From: Pseudomonadota bacterium
GTDB taxonomy: Bacteria > Chloroflexota > UBA6077 > JAJPHF01
Assembly (NCBI GenBank): GCA_021325365.1
Contig: JAJPHF010000026.1
Span: 1-64,000, forward strand
Length of the DNA: 64,000 nt
Direction: 5' to 3'
Every line of letters begins with the position of its first letter. Positions within the stretch are counted from its first letter, which is position 1. The notes beneath the pieces were generated by a model. That model searched no databases. It was not told where the DNA came from and saw only the letters and a list, made by a program, of their open reading frames with translations. Position numbers and translations under genes: made by a program. This document shows positions 41,572-50,330 of the stretch, in pieces.

Positions 41572-42204
41572 ATGGCACAGGAGAAGGCCAGGCGCGGGGT
41601 GTCGCGGCGCGGGTTCCTCATCGGCGCCGGGACCGGCACCGCCGCGGCCGCCGCGGTCACCAGCGGACTGATCGGCCTCGGCGCCGCCGAGGCGAAGGTG
41701 CTCCCCCAGGTCGCGCCCGAGCAGGACCGCGCCACCATCCGGCTCCGCGTCAACGGCGTGCCCCAGACCGTCGAGGTCGAGCACCGCGACACCCTGCTCG
41801 AGGTGCTGCGCGACAAGCTCGGGCTCACCGGCACGAAGCTCGGCTGCGACCGCGCCGAGTGCGGCGCCTGCACGGTCATCATGGACGGCGACGCCGTCTA
41901 CTCGTGCAGCCAGCTCGCCGTGTTCGCGGACGGCGCCGAGGTCACCACCGTCGAGGGGCTGGCGCGCGGCGACGACCTCAGCCCCGTGCAGCAGGCGTTC
42001 GCCGACCTCGACGCCGGGCAGTGCAACTACTGCATCCCCGGCCAGATCATGGCGGCCACGGCGCTGTTGCAGCACAATCCCGCGCCGACCGTGGACGAGA
42101 TGCGGCGCGGCATGTCGGGCAACCTCTGCCGCTGCGCCAACTACAACCACATCCAGGCGGCCGTGCTGGAGGCGAGCCGGCGGCTGCGCGGGGAGGCCTC
42201 ATGA
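41572..42204 (+). CDS. Molybdenum hydroxylase small subunit, 2[2Fe-2S], Tat-exported
   Basis: A 210-residue electron-transfer subunit of a xanthine-oxidase-family enzyme. A Tat signal (SRRGFLIGAGTGTAAAAAV) covers the first 40 residues, so the enzyme is exported, as in the PaoABC periplasmic aldehyde oxidoreductase. First cluster: LGCDRAECGACTVIMDG plus SCSQL; second cluster: GQCNYCIPGQIMAA and GNLCRCANYNHI. The more common wording is GQCGFCTPGM; here Asn-Tyr and Ile replace Gly-Phe and Thr. GGAGG precedes ATG 41572. It forms an operon with the large and FAD subunits, starting with a 4-base overlap. Confidence 0.9.
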   Translation: MAQEKARRGVSRRGFLIGAGTGTAAAAAVTSGLIGLGAAEAKVLPQVAPEQDRATIRLRVNGVPQTVEVEHRDTLLEVLRDKLGLTGTKLGCDRAECGACTVIMDGDAVYSCSQLAVFADGAEVTTVEGLARGDDLSPVQQAFADLDAGQCNYCIPGQIMAATALLQHNPAPTVDEMRRGMSGNLCRCANYNHIQAAVLEASRRLRGEAS

Positions 42205-44402
42205 GCCAGGATCTCGAGATCGTCGGCCAGCCCACGCCGCGCATCGACGCCGTCGAGCGCGTCACCGGCCGCGCGAAGTATACCTGGGACGTGCAGCTTC
42301 CGGGCATGCTCTACGCCCGCGTGCTGCGCAGTCCCCATCCCCACGCCCGCATCGTCAGCATCGACACGTCGCGAGCCGAGGCGCTGCCGGGCGTGCGCGG
42401 CATCATCACCCACGAGAACGCGCAAGCGCGCTGGTCGAGCGGCGATAGCCAGCACGAGCGCATGATCTTCAACAACCCCGTCCGCTACGCCGGCGAGCCG
42501 GTGGCCGCCGTCGCCGCCGCCGACCGCCACACGGCCGAAGACGCGCTCGATCTGATCGACGTCGAGTACGAGCCGCTGCCGTTCGTGCTGGAGGCCCGCG
42601 ACGCCCTCGCGGACGACGCGCCCCAGCTCTGGGACGACGGCAACGTGGCCGGCGGCCGGCCGCTCACCTACCAGCGCGGCGATCTGGACGCCGGCTTCGC
42701 CGACGCCGACCATATCGTCAGCGCCAGCTACAAGTCGGCCTACCACAACAACGCCCAGATGGAGCCCCGCGCCTCCGTCGCCACCTGGGAGGGGCGCAAC
42801 CTGACCGTCTGGACGACCACCCAGGGCGTCTCGAACGCGCGCCGCGACATCGCCAAGGACCTGAACCTGCCGCAGAGCAACGTCCGCGCCATCTGCCTCT
42901 ACGCCGGCGGCGGCTTCGGCAACAAGAACCAGGCCCACGACTTCGACCTGATGGCCGCCTTGCTGGCCAAGCAGACCGGGCGCCCCGTGAAGCTGGAGTA
43001 CACGCGCCACGACGACTTCATCGGCGTCCACGGCCGCTGGTCCACCGAGGTCGACTACCGCCTTGGCGCTAAGGCCGATGGGACGCTGACCGCCGTCGAG
43101 ATGAAGGCGATCAGCAACATGGGCGCCTACATGAAGAGCACGGGCACCGTGGCGAGCTTCGAGCGCTACGCCTGCCCGAACGCTCGCTCCGAGATCACCC
43201 GCGTCTTCACCAACCGCATCTCCAGCGCGAACCTACGAGCCCCCGCCTACCCGCAGGGCTACTTCGCGATGGAGCAGACCATCGACCAGCTAGCCCACGA
43301 GCTCGGCATCAACCCGCTCGACATGCGCCTCAAGAACATCACGCAGCTCTACCAGGACAAGACGCCCTACACCAGCAACGGGCTGGAGCAGGCGATCCGC
43401 GAGGGCGCGGCCCTGTTCGGGTGGGCGGACCGCTGGCGGCCGCCGAACGCCGACGACGGCCCCGTGAAGCGCGGCGTCGGCATGGCGCTCGGCGGCTACC
43501 CGGCGCCGCTCGGCCTCGGCAGCGCCATCGTGCGCGTGAACACCGACGGCTCGGTGCAGGTGCTCGTCGGCGTCGTGGACATCGGCACCGGCGCCAAGAC
43601 GACGATGGGCATGATCGCCGCCGAGGCGCTCGGCGTGCCCTGGGACGCCATCGACGTGGTGAACGGCGACACGACGACCACGCCGTTCTCCATCGGCGAG
43701 TCGAGCAGCCGCACGACGGTCATGACGGGCTGGGCGGTGAAGACGGCCGCCGAGGACGCCCAGCAGCAGCTTTTCCAGCTCGCCGCGCCCCTGCTCGATG
43801 CCGCGCCGGAGGAGCTGGCGGCTCGCGCCGGCGCCATCTACGTGGCCGACGACCCGACGCGCTCGGTGCCGCTGGCGCGCGTAGCCGGCAAGGCGCCCGA
43901 GGCCATCATCGGCAACGCCACCACCAATCCGGAGCTGAAGGACCTCGCCCGCGAGTCGCTGGCCGCGCACTTCGCGGAGGTCACGGTAGACACGCGAACG
44001 GGGCTCGTGCGCGTACAGCGCTACGTCGCCGCGCACGACAGCGGCCAGATCATCAACCCGCTCACCGCCGAGAGCCAGATCCAGGGCGGCGTCCACATGG
44101 GCATCAGCCAGGCGCTGTTCGAGGAGCTAGGCTGGGAGCGCCGCACCGGTCGGCCGGTCCGGCTCGGCTTCCACTTCGCGCAGGTGCTGACCCATCTGGA
44201 GTCGCCCACGGTCCAGGTCCACTTCGTGGACAACGTCGATCCCTACGGCCCGTTCGGCGCCAAGGTCGTGGGCGAGCCAGGCATCACGGCGGTGCCGGGC
44301 GCCGTCGCCAACGCCCTCTTCAACGCGACCGGCGTGCGCGTCTACGAGCTGCCGATGTCGCCCGACCGAGTGCTTGCCGCCTTGGGAGGTCAGGACGCAT
44401 GA
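42201..44402 (+). CDS. Molybdenum hydroxylase large subunit (Moco-binding)
   Basis: A 733-residue molybdopterin subunit of the xanthine oxidase family, likely an aldehyde or aromatic hydroxylase. It has GRAKYTWDVQLPGMLYARVLRSPHPHARI (domain I), YAGGGFGNKNQAHDFDLMAALLAKQTGRPVKL (the conserved GGGFGxK), SANLRAPAYPQGYFAMEQTIDQLA, and the C-terminal FGAKVVGEPGITAVPGAVANALFNATG, which contains the catalytic Glu. The AYxCSFR loop of form I CO dehydrogenase is absent, so CO is an unlikely substrate. ATG 42201 overlaps the small-subunit stop. The protein has no own signal, so export must rely on the small subunit. Confidence 0.9.
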   Translation: MSQDLEIVGQPTPRIDAVERVTGRAKYTWDVQLPGMLYARVLRSPHPHARIVSIDTSRAEALPGVRGIITHENAQARWSSGDSQHERMIFNNPVRYAGEPVAAVAAADRHTAEDALDLIDVEYEPLPFVLEARDALADDAPQLWDDGNVAGGRPLTYQRGDLDAGFADADHIVSASYKSAYHNNAQMEPRASVATWEGRNLTVWTTTQGVSNARRDIAKDLNLPQSNVRAICLYAGGGFGNKNQAHDFDLMAALLAKQTGRPVKLEYTRHDDFIGVHGRWSTEVDYRLGAKADGTLTAVEMKAISNMGAYMKSTGTVASFERYACPNARSEITRVFTNRISSANLRAPAYPQGYFAMEQTIDQLAHELGINPLDMRLKNITQLYQDKTPYTSNGLEQAIREGAALFGWADRWRPPNADDGPVKRGVGMALGGYPAPLGLGSAIVRVNTDGSVQVLVGVVDIGTGAKTTMGMIAAEALGVPWDAIDVVNGDTTTTPFSIGESSSRTTVMTGWAVKTAAEDAQQQLFQLAAPLLDAAPEELAARAGAIYVADDPTRSVPLARVAGKAPEAIIGNATTNPELKDLARESLAAHFAEVTVDTRTGLVRVQRYVAAHDSGQIINPLTAESQIQGGVHMGISQALFEELGWERRTGRPVRLGFHFAQVLTHLESPTVQVHFVDNVDPYGPFGAKVVGEPGITAVPGAVANALFNATGVRVYELPMSPDRVLAALGGQDA

Positions 44403-45370
44403 AGAAGTTTCATCACGTCTACGCCGGCTCGGTCCGCGAGGCGGTGAGCCTGCTGGCCGAGCACGGGACCAGGGCGCGGGTGATCGCTGGCGGCAGCGAC
44501 CAGCTTCGCTGGATGAAGGACCGCCTGGAGACGCCCGAGGTGCTGGTCAACGTCAGCCGCATTCCCGACTTCGAGCGCGTCGAGTGGCGCGAGGACGGCC
44601 TGCACTTGGGCGCCCGCACGCGCATCGCCCGCCTCGCCGCCGACCCGCAAGTGCAGGACCGCTTCGGTGTGCTCGCGCAAGCCGCGGCCGTCGTCGCCAG
44701 CCCGCAGATCCGCAACGTCGCCTCCGTGGCCGGCGATTTGCTCCAGCGGCCCTGGTGCTACTACTTCCGCGAGGGCTTCCCCTGTCTGCGGCGCGGCGGC
44801 AACGTCTGCTACTCGCCCACCGGCGACAACCGCCATCACGCGATCATCGGCGGCAACCGCTCGTTCATCGTCCACGACTCCGACCTCGGCCCCGCGCTCG
44901 TCGCGCTCGGCGCCAACATCACGCTCGCCAGCGCGCGCGGCACCCGCACGCTCGCTCTGGAGGACTTCTACATCCTGCCGGCGCAGGACGTGACGCGCGA
45001 GTATCAGCTAGAGCCCGACGAGCTAGTCACCGAGATCCACGTGCCGACCCGCTGGCTGGGCGCAACCGGCAGCTACACGAAGATCCGCCAGCGCGGCTCC
45101 TGGGACCACGGCATCGTCACCGTCGCCGCCGTGGGCCGCGTGCGCGACGGCGCGCTCGCCGACGTGAGCGTCGTACTCGGCGGCATCGCGCCGAAACCCT
45201 GGCGCGCGAAGGAGGCCGAGGACCTGCTGCGCGGTCAGCCGCTCGCCGAGTCGCTGGCCGCCGACGCCGGCGCCGCCGCCCTCGCCAACGCGCACCCCCT
45301 CTCCCGCAACGGCTATAAAGTAGCAATGGCCCAGGACGCCATCCGCGACACCGTCCTCGCGCTAGCCTGA
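44399..45370 (+). CDS. Molybdenum hydroxylase medium subunit (FAD-binding)
   Basis: A 323-residue FAD-binding subunit. It shows RVIAGGSDQLRWMKDRL and LVNVSRIPDFERV, TRIARLAADPQVQDRFGVLAQAAAVVASPQIRNVASVAGDL (FAD loops) and RPWCYYFREGFPCLRRGGNVCYSPTG, a segment with three Cys resembling the extra cluster region of PaoB and 4-hydroxybenzoyl-CoA reductase beta subunits, rather than plain CoxM. The fourth ligand was not clear to me. ATG 44399 overlaps the large-subunit stop by 4 bases. It completes the three-subunit enzyme; the order here (small, large, medium) differs from PaoA-B-C. Confidence 0.87.
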   Translation: MKKFHHVYAGSVREAVSLLAEHGTRARVIAGGSDQLRWMKDRLETPEVLVNVSRIPDFERVEWREDGLHLGARTRIARLAADPQVQDRFGVLAQAAAVVASPQIRNVASVAGDLLQRPWCYYFREGFPCLRRGGNVCYSPTGDNRHHAIIGGNRSFIVHDSDLGPALVALGANITLASARGTRTLALEDFYILPAQDVTREYQLEPDELVTEIHVPTRWLGATGSYTKIRQRGSWDHGIVTVAAVGRVRDGALADVSVVLGGIAPKPWRAKEAEDLLRGQPLAESLAADAGAAALANAHPLSRNGYKVAMAQDAIRDTVLALA

Positions 45371-45496
45371 CCCGGTGGGCGTGGGGTAGGGGGGCGTATC
45401 ACGATACCAAACGCCCACCCTACCCCGGGCCAGGTGCAACAGTGCTAGCCAGCGACACCCGCGCGGCCGCAAGTGAACGAAGCGAGTCGGCCGCGA

Positions 45497-45590
45497 GTCG
45501 TAGGGGCGGCTCTCGTGGCCGCCCGCGGCCTGTGGCGCGGAGCAAGTCGTAGGGGCGGGTTTCATGCCCGCCCGCGGCCTGTGGCGCGGA
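45497..45590. repeat. Tandem pair of GTAGGGGCGG-type palindromic repeats
   Basis: Two units with a 49-base period: GTCGTAGGGGCGGCTCTCG... then GTCGTAGGGGCGGGTTTCATG..., each closing CCCGCGGCCTGTGGCGCGGA. The second is near-identical to the element at 17,213. They lie in the 330-base gap between the molybdoenzyme operon and the Cys-rich gene (45,371-45,699), which holds no other feature apart from repeat-like GC blocks. Confidence 0.65.
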
Positions 45591-45699
45591 ATACTGCAAG
45601 CGCCACTGGCCGCAGCTCCGAAGCCAGTCGACCACGCAGTCAGGAAGCAACGCGTCGTAGAGTTCCATATCTGCCCTAGACCTCGTCAGGAGGACTGAC

Positions 45700-45843
45700 A
45701 TGCCAGATGAACGCTGCGTCCGCTGTAACGCCCCGCTGCGTAACGGCGGCTACGAGCACATGGGCGAGCGCTACTGCTGCCTCGGCTGCGCGGAGGGCGA
45801 GGGCTGCGTCTGCGCCGACTACGTCGGCGACGACCCCGAGTGA
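45700..45843 (+). CDS. Small cysteine-rich (zinc/metallothionein-like) protein, 47 aa
   Basis: A 47-residue protein below usual gene-calling length. It begins MPDERCVRCNAPLRNGGYEHMGERYCCLGC and continues AEGEGCVCADYVG, with Cys in a CxxC, a CCxxC and a CxC pattern. This resembles bacterial metallothionein-type or zinc-ribbon proteins in which the middle YCC-x2-C piece recurs. ATG 45700 has a perfect CAGGAGGACTGAC site. Its stop overlaps the next ATG (TGATG), so the following Kelch gene may be coupled to it. Metal binding is inferred from the Cys pattern. Confidence 0.7.
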   Translation: MPDERCVRCNAPLRNGGYEHMGERYCCLGCAEGEGCVCADYVGDDPE

Positions 45844-45869
45844 TGCCACTCGAGGAGACTGAGAATCCC

Positions 45870-46886
45870 ATGGTGACGTGGAAGGCGATCGCGCGGGCGA
45901 CGCTCACGCTGGCGGCCGGAGCTACTCTCGTCCTGGCTGGCACCCTCGGCCCTAGCAGCGCGCAGGGGAGTTGGAGCGAGCGGGCGCCGCTGCTCCTCCC
46001 CCGCTCCGAGACCGCCATCGCGGCGCTCGGCGACTCGATCTACGTCATGGGCGGCTATGGCGGGGACCGCCACAACTCGGACGTCGTCCAGGTCTACGAC
46101 TCCCGTACCGACACCTGGACGTATGGCCCCTCGTTGCCGATGCCCATCCACCACGCGATGCCCGCGGTTGTGGCCGGCCGCTTGTTCCTGATCGGCGGCG
46201 AGGTCGGCGGCACCGGCACACCCGTCGATCCCTCTACCTTCACCGACACGGTCTTCGAGCTAGACCCCGCCGCCGGCGCTTGGCTCCTGCGCGCGCCGCT
46301 GCCCGTCCCGCGTAGCGCGGGCGCCGTCGGCATCATCGACGGCATCGTGTACGTGGCCGGCGGTCGGCCGCCACACGGTCACGAGTTCGCCGCCTACGAT
46401 CCGGTCGCCGACGCCTGGACCACGCTCCCGGACCTGCCGACCCAGCGGAACCACCTGGCGGCGGGGGTGATCGACGGCAAGCTCTACGTGGTGGGCGGGC
46501 GCTTCGGCGGCGGCGTGGGCAGCGAGATGACGGCGACCGTCGAGGTGTACGATCCGGCTACCCAGACCTGGCAGGCCGGCACGCCGCTACCCGAGCCGCG
46601 CGCCGGCCTCACGGGCACGGTGGTGAACGACTGCCTGTACGCCATCGGCGGCGAGGGCAACGACGCCGATCCGCGCGGCATCTTCGACCTGAACGAGGTC
46701 TACAACCCGCGCACCGACTCCTGGACGCGGGTCGCGCCGCCGCCCCTGCCGATCCACGGCCTGAACGGCGTGCCCGTGCTGAACGGCGACCTCTACATCG
46801 CCGGCGGCGCGACGAAGCGCGGCGTCAGCGGCGAGGACGTCAGCCTCCGGCTCCAGGTATTCCACCCCGACCTCGATTGCCGCTGA
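45870..46886 (+). CDS. Secreted Kelch-repeat beta-propeller protein
   Basis: A 338-residue exported protein. The first 32 residues are a signal peptide (WKAIARATLTLAAGATLVLAG...SSAQG). The rest has six Kelch blades, each with a GG pair and a conserved Trp or Tyr: SIYVMGGYGGDRHNSDVVQVYDSRTDTWTYG, LFLIGGEVGGTG, IVYVAGGRPPHGHEFAAYDPVADAWTTL, LYVVGGRFGGGVGSEMTATVEVYDPATQTWQAG, LYAIGGEGNDADPRGIFDLNEVYNPRTDSWTRV, LYIAGGATKRG. ATG 45870 gives a clean signal peptide; a start at 45,843 (nine codons earlier, coupled to the Cys-rich gene's stop) is possible. Function unknown; binding role likely. Confidence 0.8.
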   Translation: MVTWKAIARATLTLAAGATLVLAGTLGPSSAQGSWSERAPLLLPRSETAIAALGDSIYVMGGYGGDRHNSDVVQVYDSRTDTWTYGPSLPMPIHHAMPAVVAGRLFLIGGEVGGTGTPVDPSTFTDTVFELDPAAGAWLLRAPLPVPRSAGAVGIIDGIVYVAGGRPPHGHEFAAYDPVADAWTTLPDLPTQRNHLAAGVIDGKLYVVGGRFGGGVGSEMTATVEVYDPATQTWQAGTPLPEPRAGLTGTVVNDCLYAIGGEGNDADPRGIFDLNEVYNPRTDSWTRVAPPPLPIHGLNGVPVLNGDLYIAGGATKRGVSGEDVSLRLQVFHPDLDCR

Positions 46887-46890
46887 GCCG

Positions 46891-47970
46891 ATGCGCTTCA
46901 GTCTGTACACCGAGCTGCAGAACCCCCCGGGCAAGCCCCACGCGCGGACGTATGGCGAGCTGCTGGAGGCGATCGAGCAGGCCGACCGCCTGGGCTACCA
47001 TAACTTCTCGCTCGTTGAGCACCCCTGGTACGAGCAGTTCTCCATCTCGGCCAACCCGCTGGCGACCTTCAGCGCGGCCGCGCAGCGCACCCGCCAGATC
47101 CGCTTCCGCACCGCCCTGCACACGCTGCCGCTGCACAACCCGCTCCGCCTAGCTGGCGAGATCGCCGTGGCCGACATCCTGACCGGCGGGCGGCTGGAGG
47201 TGGGGCTGGGGCGCGGCCACGCCTGGCTCTATCCGCCGGGCCAGGTGCCGGTGGCGGCGAGCGCCGGCCGCTTCGCCGAGGGCGTCGAGGTGCTGCTGCG
47301 CGCCTGGACGGATGACCACTTCTCGTTCGCGGGCGAGCACTTCCAGTTCCGCGACGTATCGGTCGTGCCGAAGCCCCTGCAGCGCCCACACCCGCCGATC
47401 GTCACGGGCGGCGGCAGCGACCGCAGCCAGCGCCAGGCCGGCGAGCGCGGCTGGAGCCTCATGATCGGGCCATTCACGCGCGTCGAGCTGATCCCCGAGC
47501 GGCTCGCGGCCTACCGCGAGGCGTGTGCTCACTACGGCCACCCCCCCGACGCGATCGTCGTCCGCACCGTCTACCTCGACCACGACGCTGAGCGCGCGGC
47601 CGCCGACGCCCGCGAGCCGCTGGTGCGCTTCCTGCGCTGGCAGGCGGCCCCGGTGGCCGCGCTCCCGCCGCGCGACGAGTTGCTGGCGGCCAACTGGCTC
47701 CAGTACGCCAGCAACGCGCACGCCGAGTACATGACGACGGCCACCTTCGAGCAGGCGCTGGCCGACGGCGTGGCCTACGTCGGCACGCCCGCGCAGGTGG
47801 CTGCCCAGATCGCCGCCGCCTGGGGTCCCCTCGACATCGACGAGCTAAGCATCATCGCCCACTTCGGCGGCCTCCCCCACTGGCAAGTCCTCAAGACGCA
47901 GGAGCTATTCGCCCAGGAGGTCGTGCCGCTGTTGGCGGAGCGCGGCCTGGCTACGGCGGCCGATCGCTAA
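46891..47970 (+). CDS. LLM-class (luciferase-like) flavin-dependent oxidoreductase
   Basis: A 359-residue bacterial-luciferase-like TIM-barrel protein using FMN or F420. Characteristic parts are MRFSLYTELQNPPGKPH, YGELLEAIEQADRLGYHNFSLVEHP, RIRFRTALHTLPLHNPLRLAGEIAVADILTGGRLEVGLGRGHAW, and HPPIVTGGGSDRSQRQAGERGW, with the C-terminal VGTPAQVAAQIAAA. Starts 4 bases after the Kelch gene stop. The substrate is unknown. Such enzymes are often monooxygenases for small organic molecules or reductases. Confidence 0.9.
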   Translation: MRFSLYTELQNPPGKPHARTYGELLEAIEQADRLGYHNFSLVEHPWYEQFSISANPLATFSAAAQRTRQIRFRTALHTLPLHNPLRLAGEIAVADILTGGRLEVGLGRGHAWLYPPGQVPVAASAGRFAEGVEVLLRAWTDDHFSFAGEHFQFRDVSVVPKPLQRPHPPIVTGGGSDRSQRQAGERGWSLMIGPFTRVELIPERLAAYREACAHYGHPPDAIVVRTVYLDHDAERAAADAREPLVRFLRWQAAPVAALPPRDELLAANWLQYASNAHAEYMTTATFEQALADGVAYVGTPAQVAAQIAAAWGPLDIDELSIIAHFGGLPHWQVLKTQELFAQEVVPLLAERGLATAADR

Positions 47971-48188
47971 CCTGATGCTTTGGTGGCGGGTCTCGCGGGC
48001 GAACGCACTCGCTCGCCTGTGCTGAAGCCAGCCGGGCGCGGTGCAGGCGCAACAGGGCCGAGCCTGCAGCACGCGCGCAGCGCTCGGCTCACGCCCGCGC
48101 CGGCCGGGAGCCCTTGACGCCTCAGGACCTGGTGTGCGGGCCCTGATTCCGCAAGGCGCCCGGCAGGGGAGTCGGTTCCCACGGGTGC

Positions 48189-49685
48189 TCACCGCCGACG
48201 CTTCCAGCGCCGCCACGTGTGGCCGCCGCCGAGGGCCAGCAGGCCGGCGCCCAGCAGCAGCAGGCTATCCGCCTCCGGAATCACCGGCACCTCCGGCCGC
48301 ATCGGGACCACGGGCTGCTGGGGCGGGCAACAGGCCGGCGGCGCGCCCACCGGCGGCAGGACACCCAGCCCCACCAGCGGATCGAACGGGGGCACCAGCA
48401 GTGGGGGCAGCAGCGGCGGTGGCAACGGTGGCGGGACGACGAGCCGAGGCACGGACGTGCTCGTTGGCGTCGCCGTAGGGAAGGGGACCGGTGTGCTCGT
48501 CGGCGTCGGGGTGAAGGTCAGGGTCGCCACGGAGGTGGGGGTCGGCGTGACCGTGAAGGTAAACAGCAGGGTCGGCGTGATCGTGGGCGTGGCCGTCCGG
48601 GTGGCGGTGCTGGTCGCGGTCGCCGTGGCCGTGCTGGTTGGCGTTGGGGTGGGGGTCGGCGTGCTGGTGCTGGTCGGGACCGCGGCCGTGGTGATCCGCC
48701 CGATCTTGTTCCCAGTGCTCTCGGTGAACCACAGGGCGCCATCCGGGCCCGCCGTGATACCCTCAGGCTGACTGCCGGCTGTGGGGATAGGGAACTCGGT
48801 GATCGCCCCGCTGGTGGTGATCCGCCCGATCTTGTTGCCGGCGACCTCGATAAACCAGAGGGCGCCATCCGGGCCCGCCGTGACAGCTACAGGCTGACCA
48901 TTAGCCGTGGGGATAGGGAACTCGGTGATCGCCCCGCTGGTGGTGATCCGCCCGATCTTGTTGCTGGTCTGCTCCGCAAACCAGAGGGCACCATCCGGGC
49001 CCGCCGTAATAGCGACAGGACCGCTGTTAGCCGTAGGGGTGGGGAACTCGGTGATCGCCCCGCTCGTGGTGATCCGCCCGATCTTGCTCGTATTGGATTC
49101 AGTGAACCACAGGGCGCCGTCCGGGCCCGCCGTAATGCCCAGGGGCAGACTGAAGGCTGTGGGGATAGGGAACTCGGTGATCGCCCCGCTCGTGGTGATC
49201 CGCCCAATCTTGTTCGCCAGGTTACTGTCCTCAGTGAACCACAGGGCACCGTCCGGGCCCGCCGTGATGCCCTCAGGAAAACTGAAGGCTGTGGGGATAG
49301 GGAACTCGGTGATCGCCCCGCTCGTGGTGATCCGCCCAATCTTGTTCGCATTGGCCTCGGTGAACCAGAGGGCACCATCCGGGCCCGCCGTGATAGCGAC
49401 AGGACCGCTGTTGGCCGTCGGGGTGGGGAACTCGGTGATGGCGCCGGCCGTGGTGATCCGCCCGATCTTGTTCCCGGAATTCTCCGTAAACCAGAGGGCG
49501 CCGTCCGGCCCTGCCGTGATACCGAAAGGGAAACCGAAGGCTGTGGGGATAGGGAACTCATTGATAATGGTCTGGGCACCCGCTGGCCTAAGGTCGAACG
49601 GCCTCGTAATCGGCATGGTGCTCAAAGCGGCCAAGACGCCCACCAGCCAGAGCCGCCACAACGCGCGAAGCCGATTGGCCGACAT
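48189..49685 (-). CDS. Secreted Vgb-like seven-repeat propeller with Thr/Pro linker and PEP-CTERM-like tail
   Basis: A 498-residue exported protein. After a signal peptide (about 1-37) come seven near-identical blades of 42 residues with ITAGPDGALWFTE and NKIGRITT in each, the NHL/virginiamycin-B-lyase-like pattern. The catalytic His/Glu residues of Vgb were not recognised, so a binding role is more likely. A Thr/Pro-rich stretch follows (about 340-425), then Pro-rich sequence and a C-terminal end VIPEADSLLLLGAGLLALGG with WRRWKRRR, which resembles the PEP-CTERM tail (Pro-Glu, hydrophobic span, basic tail) used by exosortase. ATG 49685 follows GGGAGGACTC. The blades are nearly identical at DNA level, indicating recent duplication. 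Confidence 0.75.
   Translation of the reverse strand: MSANRLRALWRLWLVGVLAALSTMPITRPFDLRPAGAQTIINEFPIPTAFGFPFGITAGPDGALWFTENSGNKIGRITTAGAITEFPTPTANSGPVAITAGPDGALWFTEANANKIGRITTSGAITEFPIPTAFSFPEGITAGPDGALWFTEDSNLANKIGRITTSGAITEFPIPTAFSLPLGITAGPDGALWFTESNTSKIGRITTSGAITEFPTPTANSGPVAITAGPDGALWFAEQTSNKIGRITTSGAITEFPIPTANGQPVAVTAGPDGALWFIEVAGNKIGRITTSGAITEFPIPTAGSQPEGITAGPDGALWFTESTGNKIGRITTAAVPTSTSTPTPTPTPTSTATATATSTATRTATPTITPTLLFTFTVTPTPTSVATLTFTPTPTSTPVPFPTATPTSTSVPRLVVPPPLPPPLLPPLLVPPFDPLVGLGVLPPVGAPPACCPPQQPVVPMRPEVPVIPEADSLLLLGAGLLALGGGHTWRRWKRRR
48672..49559 (-). repeat. Coding tandem repeat array (seven 126-132 base units)
   Basis: Seven consecutive copies of the blade unit, 126 bases each (one copy 132 because of Asn-Leu insertion near NLANKIGR). 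Two families alternate, EFPIPTA and EFPTPTANSGP; the third and fifth parts of the DNA are almost identical, suggesting duplication and gene conversion. Confidence 0.7.
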
Positions 49686-50330
49686 GAGTCCTCCCGCCGC
49701 AAGCCGCTGACTGGGGGCCACTTACCGCCGCGACGCGAGTAACCCCCCGGGGTGCCGTCGCCCGCGCCGATCCACACGGCATCCGCGACCGGCGGGGCGG
49801 CCGAACCGCCACCACCGCCCAGCAGCGACCATGCTAGAGCACGGGATCGCGCGGCGATCGCCACGGGCGGCACCGGCCTGCGCCGGTCGCTCGCCGCCGG
49901 GCGAAACCTTCAGTCACCGGTTAAACGGCTGCGCGGGGGAGATGTTACAGCCCTGGCGCGTGCGCGGTTCTCGTGGCCGCTCGGGGAGTCCGTCGCGATC
50001 GCGCCCGCTCTGCCCGCCCGCAGGGAGGAAGGCGATGGTCACGGTGCCGCAGCCGCTCGGGCGTCGTAACCGTTCAGCCCCGCCTTCAGACGCCTCTCCG
50101 GCGGGCTTGCCCCACGAGCCGTGATGCGCTACGGTCGCCGGATGAGCCAGAGGGCTTTGCCACTGGCGCCCGCACGGTCGGAGCCGCGATCGGTCCCGGA
50201 CCCGGCCGCCGTGCTGGAGCTAGCGGCGCCGCTCCGGTGGGACAACACTGCCCTGCCAGCTGCCACGTAGGCGGTGGGGGTTGCCAACCGCGGCTCGAAT
50301 CGACATGCGACGGTGGAGGAGATCGGCCCC
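49686..50330. other. Gene-free stretch of about 645 bases
   Basis: No believable gene: open frames here are Arg/Pro/Ala-rich and lack ribosome sites and motifs. It holds the divergent upstream regions of the Vgb-like gene and of a secreted protein gene. A 5-base palindrome ACCGGTTAAAC-type sequence near 49,918 is present but not informative. Confidence 0.4.

Noticed and set aside
41572..45370. Assignment as aerobic CO dehydrogenase
   Set aside because: The large subunit lacks the AYxCSFR active-site loop of form I CO dehydrogenases, and the small subunit has a Tat signal as in PaoA.
45497..45590. CRISPR array
   Set aside because: Only two units, directly adjacent with no distinct spacers, and the same element is found singly elsewhere.
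48189..49685. Virginiamycin B lyase function (antibiotic resistance)
   Set aside because: Only the propeller repeats match; catalytic residues of Vgb were not recognised and the protein has a secreted, tail-anchored architecture.
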